Source: Caldilineaceae bacterium (GTDB lineage: Bacteria; Chloroflexota; Anaerolineae; Caldilineales; Caldilineaceae). From it: 64,000 bases of DNA. Under the pieces are notes generated by a model, which did no database searches, was not told where the DNA came from, and worked only from the letters and a program-made list of their open reading frames with translations. A program made the position numbers and the translations under genes. Where the stretch lies: positions 17,572 to 81,571 of the forward strand of contig WTGY01000153.1 in NCBI GenBank assembly GCA_011523365.1, written 5' to 3'. How positions within the stretch are numbered: position 1 is the first letter of the stretch; each line of letters opens with the position of its first letter. Shown piece after piece: positions 51,377 to 60,486 of the stretch.

Positions 51377-52101
51377 TGAACGTACTCATTCTCGGCGGCG
51401 CAGGCATGCTTGGCCCCTACGTGGCCCGCGAGCTGGCGCCCAACCACAACCTGCGCATCACCGACATCAACCCGCCGCAAGAAGATCTCCCAGGCGAATT
51501 CCTCCTACTCGACGTCTCCGACCTGGACGGCGTCGTCGCCGCCGCCACAGGCATGGACGCCATCGTCAACCTTTCCGTCCTCCGCCGCGACCGCCAAACT
51601 GCCTGGGACGTCAGCACCCGCGGCTGCTACAACATGATGCAGGCCGCCGTTACCCACGGCATTCGCCGCGTCATCAGCACCGGCCCGCACTACACCGTCG
51701 CCGGACGCCATATCACAGAAATCCATGACTTTGATATCGTCCCCGACATCCCGCCTCAACCGGGGACCAACCTCTACGCCCTTACCAAGGCCATGGGCTT
51801 GGAGATCTGCCGAGTCTTCACCCAGCATCACGACATAAGCGTGCAGCACTACCTCTTCTACAACTTCAAAGACCCTGCGGCCATCCAACCCGGCGAACGC
51901 TACGCGCCCTACGTTATCTCCTGGGAAAACTCGGCCGAAGTCTTCACCCTCGGGCTGGACATCGATCTCGACGCGCTGCCCTCCCGCAATGAAGTCTTCT
52001 ACGTCTTCGCCGACATGCCTCACGGCAAATTCAGCAACGAAAAGACAAAACGCATCCTCGGATTCAAACCGCGCAAGGACGTGGAGATTCTTTGGAAGTA
52101 G
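51376..52101 (+). CDS. NAD-dependent epimerase/dehydratase family protein (short)
   Basis: A 241-residue SDR protein with an intact NLILGGAGMLG-type motif (VLILGGAGMLGPYVARELA), DAIVNLSVLRRD and the YxxxK-like YALTKAMGLEICR. It is about 70 residues shorter than typical extended SDRs, with a reduced substrate domain. It is translationally coupled to the degenerate paralogue upstream. The two might form a heterodimer (inference). An unusual palindrome array follows its stop codon. Confidence 0.82.
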   Translation: MNVLILGGAGMLGPYVARELAPNHNLRITDINPPQEDLPGEFLLLDVSDLDGVVAAATGMDAIVNLSVLRRDRQTAWDVSTRGCYNMMQAAVTHGIRRVISTGPHYTVAGRHITEIHDFDIVPDIPPQPGTNLYALTKAMGLEICRVFTQHHDISVQHYLFYNFKDPAAIQPGERYAPYVISWENSAEVFTLGLDIDLDALPSRNEVFYVFADMPHGKFSNEKTKRILGFKPRKDVEILWK

Positions 52102-52443
52102 AGTGGCTCTTCTGCGGAGAAAGCTTCAGCCAAACGGGAGTTACACATCGCCTGTGTAAATCTCTGGGCAAACTACACATCGCGTGTATAAATCGCAAGC
52201 CGTTTTTGAGGGAAATTCTGCCGAAAATTCGAATTACACGTCGCCTGTGTATTTTTCAGGACGTCCCTCGGAAAAAGCGCAGGCGGCAAAAATCGCACAT
52301 CGACCATGTGATTTCCCGGCCGTTTCCTGCAAAAATCGTTCGCCGAAGACTGCAATTTCCCGATGCTTGTTCTGAATGTCTTAAGCCCCTTTCAGAGCCA
52401 TTGCAACTGCACAAACCGCTAACCACGTGGTATCGTAACGGAG
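52102..52443. other. Intergenic stretch with palindrome array
   Basis: It lies between the SDR pair and rnhB. It contains the four-unit palindrome array at 52141-52314 and AT-rich sequence. No gene was seen. Confidence 0.6.
52141..52314. repeat. Array of four palindromic units (ACACATCGCCTGTGT type)
   Basis: Units at 52141-52161 (TTACACATCGCCTGTGTAAAT), 52173-52193, 52234-52254 and 52294-52314 each fold as a short stem (ACACA or GCACAT pairing with TGTGT or ATGTG) around TCGCC, TCGCG or TCGACC. The last three start 60-61 bp apart. The bases between them are loosely similar (AAAATCG and GCCG repeats). Confidence 0.6.
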
Positions 52444-53103
52444 TTGAGCAAAAAAAATCGGGAAGTTAAGAAGCTCTATCCTACCCTCGCGGAAGAGCGA
52501 AAACTGTGGCGCGCTGGCTTCGCCCGCGTTGCCGGCCTTGACGAGGCCGGACGCGGCGCGCTCGCCGGTCCCGTTGTGGCCGGCGCCGTAATTCTGCCCG
52601 CACAAACCAGGCGCGCCGGGCTCTGGGCCGAAGTCCAGGACAGCAAGCTGCTGTCGCCCCCGCGTCGCCAAGAGCTGGCCGAACGCATCAAGGAGCAAGC
52701 TGCCGCTTGGTCGCTGGGTGAAGCCTCAGCCGCAGAAATCGATGCCCGCGGCATCGCCCCCGCCACCCGCCTCGCCATGTACCGTGCCGTCCAGGCCCTC
52801 TCGCCTTCCCCCGATCACCTGCTCCTTGACTGGGTCCAGCTAAAATCTCTCAACCTTCCCCAGCTGAGCTTCACCAAAGGCGACCTGCACATCGTTTCCA
52901 TCGCCTCCGCCTCAATTCTCGCCAAAGTCCATCGCGACCAGCGGCTCCGCCAGCTGCATAAGCAATACCCCGGCTACGGCTTCCATAGCCACAAAGGCTA
53001 CGCCGCCCGCATCCATCTCGCTGCTATCGACAAACTAGGCCCCTGCCCCGCTCACCGACGCTCCTTTTCGCCCCTGCGGAAAGACGAACCACTGTTCGGC
53101 TGA
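52444..53103 (+). CDS. rnhB: Ribonuclease HII
   Basis: A 219-residue enzyme that nicks RNA-DNA hybrids and excises misincorporated ribonucleotides. The catalytic start GLDEAGRGALAGPVVAGAV (D33, E34) is intact, as are the later HLLLDWVQ and KVHRDQRLRQLHKQYPGYGF with the remaining acidic residues. The start codon is TTG 52444: an in-frame stop lies 8 codons upstream and no ATG or GTG fits. The GGAG is nearly adjacent to it, which is unusual. It is a core gene on the plus strand, facing the minus-strand helicase gene. Confidence 0.93.
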   Translation: MSKKNREVKKLYPTLAEERKLWRAGFARVAGLDEAGRGALAGPVVAGAVILPAQTRRAGLWAEVQDSKLLSPPRRQELAERIKEQAAAWSLGEASAAEIDARGIAPATRLAMYRAVQALSPSPDHLLLDWVQLKSLNLPQLSFTKGDLHIVSIASASILAKVHRDQRLRQLHKQYPGYGFHSHKGYAARIHLAAIDKLGPCPAHRRSFSPLRKDEPLFG

Positions 53104-53119
53104 ATAGGCTCTTCCGAAG

Positions 53120-55987
53120 TCAATCGCCTGCCAGCGCAGTCAGCAGCGCCAGCGCCAACTGTTTCGTTTCCATCAGCGGCCGCGGTTCCATCTGGGCCTC
53201 GCTCTGACTCTTCATGTCATCCCAAAACTGGACCTCTTCGCCGGAATCGCTGTGCTTGGCGGTTGCAAAAGAACTGTTGGAATCATGACCGCCGGACAGC
53301 TGCGCGCTGTCCACCAGCAACACCGGCCCCACACACGCGGGGCATCCGTAACGGCACCCGCAACTGCGGATCAAATCCGCCGCCCCCGCCATCAACTCGT
53401 CGTGCCGCTCGTACAGCTGCGCGCTGAATCCGATCCCGGCAGGAATGCGCTCGTAAATGTAGATACGCGGAGCATTTGGCTCCTCCCGAGACGGTGGCGA
53501 AACTGCCGGTGGCCGGTGCGATAGCAGCGCACTCTCGAGTTGCGGTCGAATAATGGCGACGTCAATATCGCGCCGGTCACACATCAGATGCAGCGGCGCC
53601 AGATTGCCCAGCGCATATGCCACCCCGTCCATCCCCGTCCGCGCCCGCACGCCCGCCTCCATTCGGTGGTGGCAGCGCCTGCAGAGCAACACCAGGTTTT
53701 CGAGACTGTTTGCCAACAGGTCGTTTCGGTTCAACCCCGGAATGAAATTGAAGACTCGGAAAGGGACCCGGTGATGCACGTCATGCTGGCGGTTGCGGGT
53801 CTCCGCCGCGCCGCACTCGGCACAGCGGTAGCCGTCTCGTTCACGCGTCTTGGCGCGTTGCCTCTGCCAGTCAGGACCGTAGTCGTTGGGGGAATCCCGC
53901 CAGTCCCCCGCCTCCATCAGCGCCCCCTGTGCTTCAGCCGTTACTTCCAGCCAATACCCGGCCGTATCCAGCGTCGTCGGCGGGTAGTCAAGCGGCAGAA
54001 TCCCAAGATTTTCATGCGTAAACCGCCGCACTCGTCGGTACTGCGTCACTTGCGAGGTCACGAAAATCTCCCCATAACCCAGTTTCGCACCGCCGCTCAC
54101 GCGGCTCCCATGCACTGAAATCACCTCAATCTCAGTCTCCCCGCTTGCCTCAGTGTAATATTCGACCTCCGCCGGCCAGACCCACGCCAGTCTCTCCTCC
54201 AAATCCAGCTTCTCAACCAGAAAGCTGCGCCCTTCGTGAATGTAGACCGCCCCCTCATGCACCTGTAACGTCGCGTTGGCCGCGTCCACCTCTCCTACAA
54301 CCGTAAACCGCTCTTCATTCTGTCTGGGTGTCACGCCTGCGTCAGTCGTGCGCCGCCCGCCCGTCCACTTCTCCCTGCCTCCACTGCCGGATTCAGTCGC
54401 CCTGTCCGAACTTCCCGCCTGAACTACTATAGGTTCGCCGCCAATGCTTCGCAGGCCGAACTGCCGCGAAGGATATCCCTCTCCCCGCCAGACGAAGCGG
54501 CTACCGAACTGCTGCACGCTATTCTCTTCAGCCAGCAGCTCCAGTACCTCGCCAGTGAAAGGGGACTCCCCAAACCTGTCCCCTTCTGCAAACGGTAGTT
54601 CAAACGTCGCGCATCGCATCTGGTCAACAAGCAGAACCAAGTTGTCTGCATTCGCAAGAGCCCTCTCCGGTGACCGCTGCAGGAGATACTGCGGATTATT
54701 GACCACATACTGGTCGAGCGCCCCGGCTGTCGCTACCAGGACCGCCATAGACTCTCCGGTCGTGCGGCCAACCCGGCCCCACTGTTGCCACGCCGCCGCA
54801 ATTGTTCCCGGATAGCCGCAGATCACCGCCGCCTCCAACTGGCCGATGTCAATCCCCAGTTCGAGCGCATTTGTTGCAACCACTCCCCGAACGTTTCCTA
54901 GCCTCAGACCCGACTCAATCTGCCTGCGTTCCTGCGGCAGATAGCCCCCTCGATAGCCGCGCACAGACCCGGGTGAGACCTGAACAGGACCGTCCCCCTC
55001 CCCATCGCCCTGCAACCCCTCCCGAATGTAGCCGAGCAGCAGTTCCACCGTCAGGCGCGCCCGTCCGAAGACGATCGTCTGCAACCCGCCCCGAAGAAAA
55101 CGGACCGCCAGCTCCTGGCTTTCCAGTACGCTGCTCCGGCGCAGGCCCTGAATCGGGTCGAATAGAGGCGGCGCGTACAAGACAATGTGCTTCATTCCCT
55201 GCGGCGCGCCGCTTTTGTCAACGACTTTGACTGGATGTTCGCTGAGGCTTTCAGCCAACTCCTGTGGATTAGCGATCGTTGCACTGGTCAGCAGAAACTG
55301 GGGATGGCTGCCGTAGTGGTTTGCCACCCGCCGCAGTCTGCGCAGGACATTGGCCACGTGGCTGCCAAATACCCCGCGATAGCTGTGCATTTCGTCGATG
55401 ATGACGTAGCGCAGCCCTGCGAAAAAGCGCGCCCATTCGCCGTGATAGGGCAGGACTCCAGCGTGCAGCATGTCCGGATTGGAGAGAACGGCTCGGGCAT
55501 TCTGCCGGATCGGCCGGCGCTCCGCAGACGGCGTGTCGCCGTCGTAAGCCGCGACGAAGCCCGCACCGGCCAGCCCGTCCGCGTCTGCGCCGTCCAAAGC
55601 GGCAACTTCGCCGATCCAATCTCCAATCTCCGCCAGCTGATCGTGGGCCAGCGCCTTCGTCGGGAAGAGGAACAGCGCCGTTGCTTTGGGATCGCTGAGC
55701 AGCGCTTGCAGCACCGGCAAAACATAACAGAGCGTCTTTCCGCTTGCCGTGGGAGTTACGACTGTGATTGAGGGGTCGCCTGCCAGTGCAGAAGTTACGG
55801 CTTCGGCCTGATGGCTGTAGAGTTGCTCAATTCCCCGGCGCTGCAGCGCCTCCCGCAGCGTTGGATGCAACTCTTCCGGCAATTCTACCATTTGGCTGGC
55901 GCGGGCAGGCAGCGTCTCCCAGGCGGTGACGTTGGCCATAAAGCCTTTGTCCCGGCCCAGTTCGGCGATGACATCCCCGATGCTCAT
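53120..55987 (-). CDS. MrfA/YprA-like DExH helicase with embedded HNH domain
   Basis: A 955-residue protein. Residues 50-480 form a superfamily 2 helicase: Walker A TPTASGKTL, motif II DEMH, motif III LTSATIANPQE, and motifs V-VI VATNALELGIDIG and QQWGRVGR. After a low-complexity linker (about 525-560) comes a C-terminal DUF1998-type region. Within it, about residues 705-775, lies an HNH module: CAECG at 722-726, HDVHHRVPF, NSLENLVLLCRRCHHRME. The terminal zinc cluster CGCRYGCPACVG is near 874-885. MrfA proteins act in DNA repair, for example of mitomycin damage. A nuclease domain inside this region is not part of the usual architecture I know. The gene faces rnhB. Confidence 0.88.
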   Translation of the reverse strand: MSIGDVIAELGRDKGFMANVTAWETLPARASQMVELPEELHPTLREALQRRGIEQLYSHQAEAVTSALAGDPSITVVTPTASGKTLCYVLPVLQALLSDPKATALFLFPTKALAHDQLAEIGDWIGEVAALDGADADGLAGAGFVAAYDGDTPSAERRPIRQNARAVLSNPDMLHAGVLPYHGEWARFFAGLRYVIIDEMHSYRGVFGSHVANVLRRLRRVANHYGSHPQFLLTSATIANPQELAESLSEHPVKVVDKSGAPQGMKHIVLYAPPLFDPIQGLRRSSVLESQELAVRFLRGGLQTIVFGRARLTVELLLGYIREGLQGDGEGDGPVQVSPGSVRGYRGGYLPQERRQIESGLRLGNVRGVVATNALELGIDIGQLEAAVICGYPGTIAAAWQQWGRVGRTTGESMAVLVATAGALDQYVVNNPQYLLQRSPERALANADNLVLLVDQMRCATFELPFAEGDRFGESPFTGEVLELLAEENSVQQFGSRFVWRGEGYPSRQFGLRSIGGEPIVVQAGSSDRATESGSGGREKWTGGRRTTDAGVTPRQNEERFTVVGEVDAANATLQVHEGAVYIHEGRSFLVEKLDLEERLAWVWPAEVEYYTEASGETEIEVISVHGSRVSGGAKLGYGEIFVTSQVTQYRRVRRFTHENLGILPLDYPPTTLDTAGYWLEVTAEAQGALMEAGDWRDSPNDYGPDWQRQRAKTRERDGYRCAECGAAETRNRQHDVHHRVPFRVFNFIPGLNRNDLLANSLENLVLLCRRCHHRMEAGVRARTGMDGVAYALGNLAPLHLMCDRRDIDVAIIRPQLESALLSHRPPAVSPPSREEPNAPRIYIYERIPAGIGFSAQLYERHDELMAGAADLIRSCGCRYGCPACVGPVLLVDSAQLSGGHDSNSSFATAKHSDSGEEVQFWDDMKSQSEAQMEPRPLMETKQLALALLTALAGD

Positions 55988-56040
55988 GATCGTTGCTGGT
56001 GGGCTACTTCTGGTAGGAGGTCTTCTCGACAGCCCGGTTG

Positions 56041-56706
56041 TTACACGCCCGTGATCCGGATACCGCTGCCATTCACCTCATTGCGGATGTTGATTCCGAT
56101 AAGCACCGCGGTCAACCCTTCGCTGACGCTGCTGTTTGACAGCGGACCGGCGTCAATACCCCGCATTCCCGCCGCCCGCGCCAGTTCTATCGCCGTCTGT
56201 TTTGCCGCTCCGTTGTCACCCGTCACGAGGATATCGCAGTCGACAGCGTGTTCCAGCTCCTTCAAATGGGTAGCGCTGATATTCTGAAACGCAGCCACGA
56301 CGCGCGCCTCCTCTCCCAAGAGTAACTGCGCCTCTTCCGCCGCCGAACCACCCGGCGGACGCCATACACGGCTCACTCGCGGCGGCTTCAAAGGGACCAC
56401 CACGCTCACCACTGTTTTTCCCTGACAACCCGCCCGGATCTGTTCCAGGATTCCAGTTTGCGAACTGTACGGGACGCTGAGGACGATCACATCCGCCGCG
56501 TTCGCCGCCCCTGCGTTTGAATCGCCGCTGATTCGCGCCGGGAGCTCAGGCGGCAACATTGACCTCAACTCTGCCGCTGCGGCATCGGCACGCTCCCGGC
56601 TGCGACTTCCGATCAGTACTGAATACCCCTCCGCCGCCCAGCGTAATGCCAGGCCAGAACCCTCCTCGCCCGTACCACCAATTATGGCGAGCGTTGGTTT
56701 GGTCAT
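56041..56706 (-). CDS. npdG: NADPH:coenzyme F420 reductase
   Basis: A 221-residue Rossmann protein started at ATG 56706 behind GAGGAG; the frame extends 36 codons further over sequence lacking a start signal. The motif IIGGTGEEGSGLALRWAAEG and VLIGSRSRERA fits an NADP-binding fold choosing the phosphate, with VILSVPYSS-like VIVLSVPYSSQ and a C-terminal AGMRGIDAGPLSNS. It shuttles hydride between NADPH and F420. It implies F420 use in this organism, possibly by the LLM enzyme at 6.7 kb. It lies 38 bp after the aminohydrolase gene and is probably cotranscribed with it. Confidence 0.85.
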   Translation of the reverse strand: MTKPTLAIIGGTGEEGSGLALRWAAEGYSVLIGSRSRERADAAAAELRSMLPPELPARISGDSNAGAANAADVIVLSVPYSSQTGILEQIRAGCQGKTVVSVVVPLKPPRVSRVWRPPGGSAAEEAQLLLGEEARVVAAFQNISATHLKELEHAVDCDILVTGDNGAAKQTAIELARAAGMRGIDAGPLSNSSVSEGLTAVLIGINIRNEVNGSGIRITGV

Positions 56707-56743
56707 TGCGATCTCCTCTTTCTCATCATAGTAGCGCCGAGCG

Positions 56744-58072
56744 TTACGACTGCCAGAACCTCTCCCACGTCTCTTGTGCACGCTCCCGGCTGCGCGCGCT
56801 GATCTCCGCCTCATCCAGCGTCAGCAGTTGCCGATCGCGCATCAGAACCCGGCCGTGACAGATTGTGCTGTGCACGTGTCCGCCGCTGATGCCGAACAGG
56901 ATATGCCACGGCAGGTTGTCGCTGTTTAAAGGCGTCGTAGGGTGGTAGTCGAGCAGAATGAGGTCCGCAGAAGCCCCGGGGGTTACAATGCCAACCGGTT
57001 TGTCGAAAAAAACGCTGGCCAGCCTGCGGTTGTTGTAAACCGCCATCTCCAGCACCTTATCCGCGCCCAGCGTTCGAGGGTCCCCGCTGGCAACTTTGTG
57101 AAGCTGATCGGTCACCTTCATCTCGGCGAACATGTCATTGCTGAAACCGTCGTTGCCGAGTACGACCGGCATCTCTCCCCGCAGCATCGCTGGCACATCG
57201 GCCGCGCCCACCGCGTTGTTCATGTTTGAACGGGGCTGATGCGATACGAACGTCCCCGTTTCCCTCAGCAACTCCATCTCCCAACTGTCAATATGAACGC
57301 AATGGGCGAAGATGCTTTCGCCCCCTGTGATGCCGAACGCGTGCAGTCTTTCCACTGTGCGTTTGCCGCTGCGGCTCAGGCTGTCCCAGGCGTCAGCCGG
57401 GTGTTCCGCAACGTGAACATGAAACCGGTCGCTCTCCGCGCGGCAGGCCTCCAGAGTCTCGTCCGAGAGTGTCATGCTGGCGTGTAAGCCAAAAGTGGCG
57501 GCCATCCGCCCCGCCAGCGGTGTACCTCGCACCGCCCCTGCAAAGCGCACGTTCTCGCGAATCCCGGCCCGCGCCGCCTCAGGACCGTCCCGGTCTGTCA
57601 CCTCGTAACAGAGCACCGACCGCAGCCCGCTGGCCTCTACCGCCTCGGCGACTGCGTCCAGGCTCCCATAGATGGCATTCTGGCTGGCGTGGTGGTCGAT
57701 CAGAGTTGTCGTGCCGTTACGGATGGCATCCAAGAGACAGACCTCCGCCGAGCTCTGCACGCCCCCCAGGTCCAGCGATCGGTCCAGCGGCCACCACAGT
57801 TTCTGTAGGATCTCGGGGAAATCCTTGGCCGGCTCCCCTGGGATATACATTCCCCTGGCAAATGCCCCATAGAAGTGCGTGTGAGCGCAGATCATGCCTG
57901 GCATCACCAGCTTGCCCTGCGCATCCCACCTCTCTGCCTCAGGATAGCGGTCCAGCAAAGTCCCGCTCTCGTCAACGTCCGCGATCTCGTTACCGCGTAC
58001 ATAGACACCGCCACCTGCCAGGACGGGGTTGGAACTGTCAAAAGTAAGAACGGTCGCGTTGTGAATGAGCAT
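56744..58072 (-). CDS. ssnA: Amidohydrolase-family aminohydrolase, SsnA-like
   Basis: A 442-residue metal-dependent deaminase of the amidohydrolase superfamily. It has a beta-sandwich N-terminus, the metal-binding PGMICAHTHFYGAFARGM, HVHVAEHPAD, FAHCVHIDSWE and LGNDGFSNDMFAEM segments, and a C-terminal DLILLDYHPTTPLNSDNLPW. The order and length match the SsnA/TrzA-chlorohydrolase group, which removes amino groups from purine-like or aromatic rings. SsnA itself has no settled substrate. The gene is followed by the F420 reductase gene; why the two are coupled is unclear. Confidence 0.82.
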   Translation of the reverse strand: MLIHNATVLTFDSSNPVLAGGGVYVRGNEIADVDESGTLLDRYPEAERWDAQGKLVMPGMICAHTHFYGAFARGMYIPGEPAKDFPEILQKLWWPLDRSLDLGGVQSSAEVCLLDAIRNGTTTLIDHHASQNAIYGSLDAVAEAVEASGLRSVLCYEVTDRDGPEAARAGIRENVRFAGAVRGTPLAGRMAATFGLHASMTLSDETLEACRAESDRFHVHVAEHPADAWDSLSRSGKRTVERLHAFGITGGESIFAHCVHIDSWEMELLRETGTFVSHQPRSNMNNAVGAADVPAMLRGEMPVVLGNDGFSNDMFAEMKVTDQLHKVASGDPRTLGADKVLEMAVYNNRRLASVFFDKPVGIVTPGASADLILLDYHPTTPLNSDNLPWHILFGISGGHVHSTICHGRVLMRDRQLLTLDEAEISARSRERAQETWERFWQS

Positions 58073-58382
58073 TCCCTACCCGTCTCCTTCTGCACTGAAT
58101 ATCGAACATTGACCTCAAGTCAGCGAAACGACACTCTGTCTGCCACCAAAGTTAAGAAGTATACGGTTGCCTGTTGGAAACGCAAATGCTGGGAATGGCT
58201 CTGCAAAGATTCCAGGCCTTGCGCGACCCTGCGAGGAGACCCTCTCTCCGGTTCAAACGCAATTCCACGACGACGCACCGGCAGTCGCAGGCATTTCCCT
58301 GCAACGAGCCTGATTTTCGCAAACTGCCTGAACTCCTTATACTGAACTCTCTGGATCGGAACTTTCCGTACAGGAGCGCTTA
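58073..58382. other. Divergent intergenic region, nothing recognised
   Basis: It separates the aminohydrolase (minus) from the epimerase (plus). I see no gene, no clear promoter and no repeat shared with the rest of the window. Confidence 0.4.
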
Positions 58383-59375
58383 GTGAAAACCCTTGTTACA
58401 GGCGGTGCAGGCTTTATCGGCAGCCACATCGTGCGTTGGCTTCGCAAAACCAATTGCGAGGTCGTTGTAGCCGACAATCTGCGAACTGGCAAACGAACCA
58501 ATCTCCCCGACAATGTGCCACTCTATGAAGTGGACATTCGAGATCAAGCCGGTCTCGCCGATCTCTTTGCGGCCGAACGTCCTCAGGCTGTGGTGCACCA
58601 GGCCGCTATGGCGAACGTACGCGAAAGTATGGAAGACCCCATCACCTATGCCGAGGTCAACATTATCGGTACCTTGCATCTCCTGGAGCTGGTGAAAGAC
58701 TACAACTGCTCCAAGTTCATCTTTGCAAGTACCGGCGGCGCGGTCTATGGAGAAGGCCGACTGCCGATCGAGTCTGCTACTGAAGGCGTTAGGGGAGCCC
58801 GCCTGGCCCCCAGTCCCCCGCCCCTGCCTTTCACCGAGGATAGCCCCCCACAGCCCAAGGACAACTACGGCGCCAACAAGCTCAGCTGCGAGCACTACAT
58901 CGAGCTGTACCATCAGAATTATGGCCTACCCTACGTCATCCTGCGCTACGCCAACGTCTACGGTCCCCGCCAGGACGTCAATGGCGAGGCCGGCGTCGTT
59001 GCCATTTTCTCTGGGGCCATGCTGGCCGATCAAGCCACCTTTATCACCGGCGATGGCGGGCAGCAGCGCGACTTCGTCTACGTGGACGATGTCGCCAGGG
59101 CCAACATTCTCGCTCTCAAAGGTGATCTGACCGGCACCTACAACGTGGGCACAGGCCTCCCTACCGATGTCAATACCCTGTACCGGCTGCTCGCGGACCT
59201 GACCGGGTACGGCCGCAAACCTGGCCATCTGCCCCGCCCAACTGGCGAGGTCCGTGCTACTTGGTTGGACTGTTCCAAGGCCGGAAAGGAGTTAGGTTGG
59301 GAAGCGGAAGTCGATCTTCGGGAGGGCCTGCGTCGCACCGTGGAGTGGGCCAAAATGGCAGCGGCAACGGCTTAG
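58383..59375 (+). CDS. NAD-dependent nucleotide-sugar epimerase, GalE-like
   Basis: A 330-residue extended SDR with a GTG start (58383). The dinucleotide motif is TGGAGFIGSHIV at 6-17. The active site is the serine/threonine segment FASTGGAVYGEG and the tyrosine/lysine of DNYGANKLSCEHY, and RYANVYGPRQD and DFVYVDDVARAN complete the UDP-glucose 4-epimerase pattern. An insert of about 20 residues rich in proline (RLAPSPPPLPF) precedes the active-site tyrosine. The gene lies 55 bp upstream of a glycosyltransferase gene, so the pair probably makes and uses an activated sugar for the cell surface. Confidence 0.9.
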   Translation: MKTLVTGGAGFIGSHIVRWLRKTNCEVVVADNLRTGKRTNLPDNVPLYEVDIRDQAGLADLFAAERPQAVVHQAAMANVRESMEDPITYAEVNIIGTLHLLELVKDYNCSKFIFASTGGAVYGEGRLPIESATEGVRGARLAPSPPPLPFTEDSPPQPKDNYGANKLSCEHYIELYHQNYGLPYVILRYANVYGPRQDVNGEAGVVAIFSGAMLADQATFITGDGGQQRDFVYVDDVARANILALKGDLTGTYNVGTGLPTDVNTLYRLLADLTGYGRKPGHLPRPTGEVRATWLDCSKAGKELGWEAEVDLREGLRRTVEWAKMAAATA

Positions 59376-59430
59376 CGGCAAGATTGCCGCACGATCTCTT
59401 GTCTTCCATTCGCCGTCTATTGGGGTTCCG

Positions 59431-60486
59431 ATGCACGTCGTCGTCAGTGGCTGGTTTTGGGGCCAACCCAACACTGGCAGCGGACAGTATCTTCACAGGT
59501 TATTGCCCCATCTGGCGGCCCTGAATGCGCCGGCAAGGGAAAGAAACGCCGCAGACAATCCGGGCCGCCGTCAGCCGCCCGACCCGGATCAAAGTGCAAA
59601 CAACCAGAATCAAACCAGATATACTCTGCTGTTGCCCGGCCCCCCCGTGGACAGCGAACAACTCAATGCGCTGGCCGCTTACCCTTCCCAACTAACCGCC
59701 TTCGTTGTCCCGCCTCCGCCGCTCCCCCGCCAACTGGCAAAGCTCTACTGGGAACAATTGACCGTGCCCCGCCGCGCCCGCAGCCTGGGCGCCGATCTCT
59801 TGCTCGTACCTTACTGGGCGGCTCCCCTGTGGCAACCCGCACCAACAGTCGTCACTATCCACGACCTGATCCCCCTTCTTCTGCCACCGTATCGCGGGGG
59901 ATGGACAAACCGTTTCTATACCACTTTGGTCTCCTCTTCTGCACGGCGTTGTTCAGCCATCCTGACCGTAAGTGAGGCCAGCAAAAGGGACATTGTTCGC
60001 CACTTCGGCCTGCCAGATGAGCGCGTGACAACGGTCTATCACGGACCGAACAGGGAAAACAACAGCGCACAGCGTAGTGAAGTCGACACTGCCCTCTCCC
60101 GCAACCGACAGGTGGCGCGAAAATACGTCTTGCCAGAACGCTACTTTCTCTACCTGGGCGGCTTTGACGTACGCAAAAATCTCACGGGGATCGTGCGCGC
60201 TTATCGCCGATACCTCGACCTCGGCGGGGATCCGGCAATAAAGCTGGTGGTGGCAGGCAAGCCCCCGCAAACGGATACCCCATTCTTCCCGGATCCGCAG
60301 CGGCTCGTCCGCCAACTCGAACTGACCGACTACTTCCGCTTCATCGGTTGGGTGGACGAAGAAGATAAGGAGTCGCTCTTCGCCGGCGCAACCGCCTTTC
60401 TCTTCCCAAGCCTGTATGAGGGCTTCGGCATGATGCTGCTGGAGGCCATGGACGCCGGCTCGCCGGTCATTACCAGTTCGGAGTGA
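59431..60486 (+). CDS. Glycosyltransferase family 4/1, C-terminally truncated
   Basis: A 351-residue GT-B glycosyltransferase: N-terminal acceptor half with VVSGWFWGQPNTGSGQYLH and TVVTIHDLIPLLLPP, then the donor half with YFLYLGGFDVRKNLTGIVRA and AFLFPSLYEGFGMMLLEAM. The frame stops right after GSPVITSSE, where relatives continue with about 90 more residues (the second half of the sugar-nucleotide site and the last helix). No continuation is present in other frames, because the downstream sequence is the C-terminus of a convergent gene that overlaps by 17 bp. The enzyme may be inactive. It is probably cotranscribed with the epimerase. Confidence 0.85.
   Translation: MHVVVSGWFWGQPNTGSGQYLHRLLPHLAALNAPARERNAADNPGRRQPPDPDQSANNQNQTRYTLLLPGPPVDSEQLNALAAYPSQLTAFVVPPPPLPRQLAKLYWEQLTVPRRARSLGADLLLVPYWAAPLWQPAPTVVTIHDLIPLLLPPYRGGWTNRFYTTLVSSSARRCSAILTVSEASKRDIVRHFGLPDERVTTVYHGPNRENNSAQRSEVDTALSRNRQVARKYVLPERYFLYLGGFDVRKNLTGIVRAYRRYLDLGGDPAIKLVVAGKPPQTDTPFFPDPQRLVRQLELTDYFRFIGWVDEEDKESLFAGATAFLFPSLYEGFGMMLLEAMDAGSPVITSSE

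Noticed and set aside
52141..52314. CRISPR array
   Set aside because: The repeats are short, palindromic and degenerate, the first interval differs, and the intervals resemble each other. No cas genes are present.
58170..58270. tRNA-like sequence (GGTTCAAACG)
   Set aside because: No acceptor or anticodon stem can be built around the T-loop-like bases.
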